Part shown: piece after piece, positions 4,638 through 7,504 of the stretch
How the letters are laid out: each line of letters starts with the position of its first letter
How positions within the stretch are numbered: the stretch's first letter is position 1
NCBI GenBank assembly: GCA_035279705.1
Contig: DATEHG010000025.1
Location: forward strand, 1-7,504
Reading direction: 5' to 3'
DNA length: 7,504 nucleotides
Origin: DATEHG01 sp035279705
Lineage (GTDB): Bacteria; Gemmatimonadota; Gemmatimonadetes; Gemmatimonadales; GWC2-71-9
Notes under the pieces: generated by a model
Database searches by the model: none
What the model was told of the DNA's origin: nothing
The model's input: the letters and a program-made list of their open reading frames with translations, nothing else
Position numbers and translations under genes: made by a program

Positions 4638-7286
4638 ATGCGCGGAAAGCTAACCCGGAGCGGACGGTGGCGCAGACTCGCGCCGCTCCTCCTGCTGGCC
4701 CTCCTCCCTGCCCCGCTCGCGGCCCAGAGCGGATGTCCGCGCGCGGCCGGCTCCGACGCCGAGGCCGGCTGGAAACTCTACCGCCAGGACTCGGTGGCGG
4801 CGGCGGCGGTCAGGTTTCAAACCGCCCTCTCCCGCTGCCCCGCCAGCCAGGACGCCCGCAACGGGCTGGGCTATGTCCTGCTCCGGCAGAACCGCCTCGA
4901 GGCGGCCGAATCGCTGTTCAGGGTGGTGGTATACACCGATTCGGCGGATGCTGATGGCTGGTCCGGGCTGGCGCTGGCGTCGCTGAGGCGGAACGATCAG
5001 AAGGCCGCGGTCGCCGCCGGCCGTCGCGCCATCAGGCTGGACCCGAAGAACGGCGAAATCCGCTCGATGCTCGACCGGGTGAGCCCCGACTGGCAGCGCC
5101 CGCCGCTCGGACCCAAGGTCCGCCCGGCCAAGCTTCGGGTGGACGCCCGCACCCGGGGCGAAAGCTTCGAGATTCCCACCGCCACCGGCTGGAAACCGTT
5201 CTACATCCATGGCGTGAACATGGGCGTGGCGATGCCGGGGAAGTATCCCTCGGAATTCCCTCCCGACTCACAGACCTACGCCGGGTGGCTCGATACCCTG
5301 GCGCGGATGAACGCCAACACGCTGCGGGTGTACACCGTGCTGCCGCCCTCATTCTACCGGGCGCTGCGCGGGTGGAACGTGACCCATCCCGACCAGCTGT
5401 TCTGGCTCATTTCCGGCGTCTGGACCGAGCTGCCGCCCGAGGACGATTTCGACAACGCCCAGTGGAAGGAACAGTTCCGCGCAGAGATGCGCCGGGTGGT
5501 CAACCTGCTCCATGGCCACACGGAGCTGCCACCCCGTCCGGGTCACGCCAGCGGAACGTACGACGCCGATGTGTCCCGCTGGGTCCTGGGATACATCCTG
5601 GGGCGCGAGTGGGAGCCGTTCGCGGTCAAGGCGTTCGATGCGGTGCACCAGAGGCATCGCCCATTCAAGGGGAGATTTCTCACTGCCGCCTCCGCCCCCG
5701 CGATGGAGGCGTGGATGGCCGAGCAGTGCGACTACATGCTGGCCTATGAAGTCGACAGCTGGAACGCCATCAAGCCGATCGCCTACACCAACTGGCCCAC
5801 CCTCGACCCGCTGACCCATCAGAGCGAAGCCACCTCCGACCAGGAGGCGGCGTGGCGGGCCAAGGCGGGGCGGAGCATTCCCCGCAGCAGCCACGAGTAC
5901 GAGAACGACGCCATCGGCATCGACGCGATGCTGATCAAGCCGACCACCGCCAATCCCGCCGGGTGGTTCGCCTCGTTCCACGCGTACCCCTATTACCCCG
6001 ACTTCATGATCAACGAGCTGACCTATGACACGGCCACCTCGTCGGAGGGGCGCTCGAACTACATGGGGTATCTGCGCGAGCTCAAGCGGCACCACGCCGG
6101 GATTCCGCTGATCATCGCCGAGTACGGCGTTCCCTCCAGCCGGGGCGATGCGCACCTGCAGCCCCAGGGGTGGGATCACGGCGGCCATGACGAGATTGCC
6201 CAGGCCGCGATCAACGCCCGGCTGACCCGTGAGATCCGGGAGGCCGGCCTCGCGGGCGCGATCATCTTTGCCTGGCTTGATGAGTGGTTCAAGAAGAACT
6301 GGATCGTGATCGACTACGAAATCCCGCTGGAGAACACCCGGCAGTGGCACAACATGATGGACGCCGAACAGAACTACGGCATCCTGGGGCTGTATGCGGG
6401 AGACGAGGCAACGACTCCGTCGCTCGGCGGCGATCCTGCGCGCTGGCGGGCGCTGGACGAGCTCTCGTCGGCTGGAGACGCGGCGGGTGCCCGTCCGGGC
6501 AAGCTGCGGGTGGGTTCGGACGAGTCGTATCTCTATCTCGCGCTCGAGTTCCCCGGGCTGGCGGGTCGCGACTTCCCGTGGGATTCCCTCAGTATCCGCC
6601 TGGCGCTCGACACCTACCGCGCCGAACTCGGCCAGCACCGGCTGCAGGGCGGACCCGCCAGCGAAATCGGCTTCGAGTTCCTGGCCGAGTTCACCTCGGC
6701 GGGTGATGGCAGCCTGCGGATCACTCCCGACTACAACCCGTATGTCGGTCGCACAGGCGTCGTGGACGGCGATGACTATGGCCGCTTTGCCCGGCGGCCG
6801 ATCACGATCACCTCGCGGGACGATGGCAAGTTCGACTCGCTGTTCGTGATCACCAACCGGGCGCGGTTCGGCCGCGACGGACGCTTCTTCCCCTCGAAGG
6901 GGTACGACCGCGGCCGCCTCAAGGCGGGCACGGACGCGGCCTCGACCCTCTCCGACTGGTACTACGACCGCGCGGCAGGGTTGATGGAGGTCCGGCTGCC
7001 CTGGGGACTCATCAACGTGAGCGATCCATCCACCCGCACCCTGCTGTACGAGGACTCGGTGAAGGACGGCATCGGAACCGCCCGCTCGGATGGATTCCGC
7101 ATCGGCGCGGTGATCCTCGGCAAGGACAGCGGCCACCCGGTGGCCGCGCTCCCTGCCCTGGTTGATGGCCGCTGGCGCGCCGGAGACTTCAAGACCTGGA
7201 CATGGCAGGGGTGGGAGACGCCGAAGTGGCATCAGCGGCTCAAGCCGCTCTACGACTCGCTCAAGGCCGTGTGGGCCACGCAGTGA
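4638..7286 (+). CDS. Secreted TPR + glycoside-hydrolase-like TIM barrel + C-terminal beta-sandwich protein
   Basis: An 882-residue exported protein. Residues 1-30 form a signal peptide (Arg-rich start, Leu-rich core, Ala-Ala-Gln end). Residues about 40-148 hold about three TPR-like helix pairs, e.g. Gly-Leu-Gly-Tyr-Val-Leu-Leu-Arg-Gln (76-84). Residues about 176-580 look like a glycoside hydrolase clan A TIM barrel: Ile-His-Gly-Val-Asn-Met-Gly (190-196), Ala-Asn-Thr-Leu-Arg-Val-Tyr-Thr (226-233), Gly-Arg-Glu-Trp-Glu (322-326; Glu324 or Glu326 as acid/base) and Ile-Ile-Ala-Glu-Tyr-Gly (492-497; Glu495 as nucleophile). Residues about 590-855 look like a beta-sandwich of CBM9/DOMON type. Substrate is unknown; an envelope or exopolysaccharide glucan is a guess. 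In-frame ATGs at 4623 and 4626 are alternatives, as no ribosome binding site decides; longer readings overlap the antisense NTF2-like gene and are rejected. It overlaps the next TPR gene by 4 bp. Confidence 0.85.
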   Translation: MRGKLTRSGRWRRLAPLLLLALLPAPLAAQSGCPRAAGSDAEAGWKLYRQDSVAAAAVRFQTALSRCPASQDARNGLGYVLLRQNRLEAAESLFRVVVYTDSADADGWSGLALASLRRNDQKAAVAAGRRAIRLDPKNGEIRSMLDRVSPDWQRPPLGPKVRPAKLRVDARTRGESFEIPTATGWKPFYIHGVNMGVAMPGKYPSEFPPDSQTYAGWLDTLARMNANTLRVYTVLPPSFYRALRGWNVTHPDQLFWLISGVWTELPPEDDFDNAQWKEQFRAEMRRVVNLLHGHTELPPRPGHASGTYDADVSRWVLGYILGREWEPFAVKAFDAVHQRHRPFKGRFLTAASAPAMEAWMAEQCDYMLAYEVDSWNAIKPIAYTNWPTLDPLTHQSEATSDQEAAWRAKAGRSIPRSSHEYENDAIGIDAMLIKPTTANPAGWFASFHAYPYYPDFMINELTYDTATSSEGRSNYMGYLRELKRHHAGIPLIIAEYGVPSSRGDAHLQPQGWDHGGHDEIAQAAINARLTREIREAGLAGAIIFAWLDEWFKKNWIVIDYEIPLENTRQWHNMMDAEQNYGILGLYAGDEATTPSLGGDPARWRALDELSSAGDAAGARPGKLRVGSDESYLYLALEFPGLAGRDFPWDSLSIRLALDTYRAELGQHRLQGGPASEIGFEFLAEFTSAGDGSLRITPDYNPYVGRTGVVDGDDYGRFARRPITITSRDDGKFDSLFVITNRARFGRDGRFFPSKGYDRGRLKAGTDAASTLSDWYYDRAAGLMEVRLPWGLINVSDPSTRTLLYEDSVKDGIGTARSDGFRIGAVILGKDSGHPVAALPALVDGRWRAGDFKTWTWQGWETPKWHQRLKPLYDSLKAVWATQ

Positions 7287-7504
7287 GCTGTCGCCTATCG
7301 CTGCGGTTCGCCGCTCTTCTCCTCCTGGGAGCCGCTTCGCTCCAGGCGCAGGTGCGCCTCGGCGACTCCGCGTGGGCCGCGGGCGACTTCAAGCTGGCCC
7401 GTAGCGCCTACGAAAGGGCACTGGCCGAGAATCCCGGCTTTGCCCGGGCCAACTACCGCGTCGGCATTCTGCTCTCGTGGGATGGGAACCTCGACTCGGC
7501 GCTG
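7283..7504 (+). CDS. Secreted TPR protein (5' part, cut by window edge)
   Basis: Starting at GTG 7283, an open frame of 74 codons runs to the window end without a stop. It overlaps the preceding stop as GTGA, the usual geometry of translational coupling. The product begins with a signal peptide (Arg at 4 and 8, hydrophobic core about 9-20, ending Gln-Ala-Gln at 21-23). A TPR unit follows: Ala-Trp-Ala-Ala-Gly-Asp-Phe-Lys-Leu-Ala-Arg-x-Ala-Tyr-Glu-Arg-Ala-Leu (30-47), then Asn-Pro-Gly-Phe-Ala-Arg-Ala-Asn-Tyr-Arg-Val-Gly (50-61). The TPR and export signal echo the N-terminus of the preceding protein, so the two probably work together in the periplasm or at the outer membrane. What lies beyond the TPR (for instance an outer-membrane barrel) cannot be seen. 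Confidence 0.8.
   Translation, partial: MSCRLSLRFAALLLLGAASLQAQVRLGDSAWAAGDFKLARSAYERALAENPGFARANYRVGILLSWDGNLDSAL

Noticed and set aside
4797..4811. GGC triplet run in the TPR region
   Set aside because: It encodes a short alanine run in a helix and is common in GC-rich genes.
5349..7232. Long minus-strand open frame of 627 codons opposite the hydrolase-like gene
   Set aside because: It is a mirror of the coding strand's codon bias; no domain motifs, and the opposite strand encodes clear motifs and a signal peptide.

Overview
The window is GC-rich bacterial DNA. It carries eight protein-coding genes (two cut by the window edges) and an unusual set of paired inverted short-unit repeats. High GC, signal peptides ending in Ala-Gln, several starts without a Shine-Dalgarno and small TPR/secreted-enzyme genes would fit a Gemmatimonadota-like genome. 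That assignment is an impression, not a proof.

Layout from left to right: the 5' part of an acyl-CoA thioesterase (minus, 195 to the left edge); a small four-helix-bundle gene of the 23S rRNA intervening-sequence protein family (plus, 315-665), enclosed by inverted heptamer arrays; glutamine-dependent NAD+ synthetase nadE (minus, 2516-696); a DUF190 gene and the fluoride channel crcB (minus, 2957-2619 and 3353-2964), forming an operon; a small cysteine-phosphatase-like gene (plus, 3519-3986); an NTF2/SnoaL-like gene (minus, 4565-4179); a large secreted TPR plus glycoside-hydrolase-like protein (plus, 4638-7286); and the start of a secreted TPR protein translationally coupled to it (plus, 7283 to the right edge).

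The housekeeping genes (nadE, crcB, thioesterase) are ordinary. crcB and DUF190 together suggest fluoride export. The two last genes overlap by 4 bp and probably act together in the envelope, perhaps on a polysaccharide.

The most striking signal is not a gene. Five places carry two arrays of tandem 7- or 8-base units facing each other: 213-247/669-696, 1536-1567/1628-1651, 2540-2574/2595-2615, 3365-3420/3486-3517 and 4044-4057/4120-4140. Each place uses its own unit, but the two arms of a pair share that unit, and every pair has the purine/G-rich arm first. Four pairs fill gaps between genes and butt against start or stop codons. One lies in frame inside nadE, in the linker between its two domains. 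One encloses the four-helix-bundle gene. This looks like a repeat-generating or repeat-bounded mobile system and deserves follow-up.
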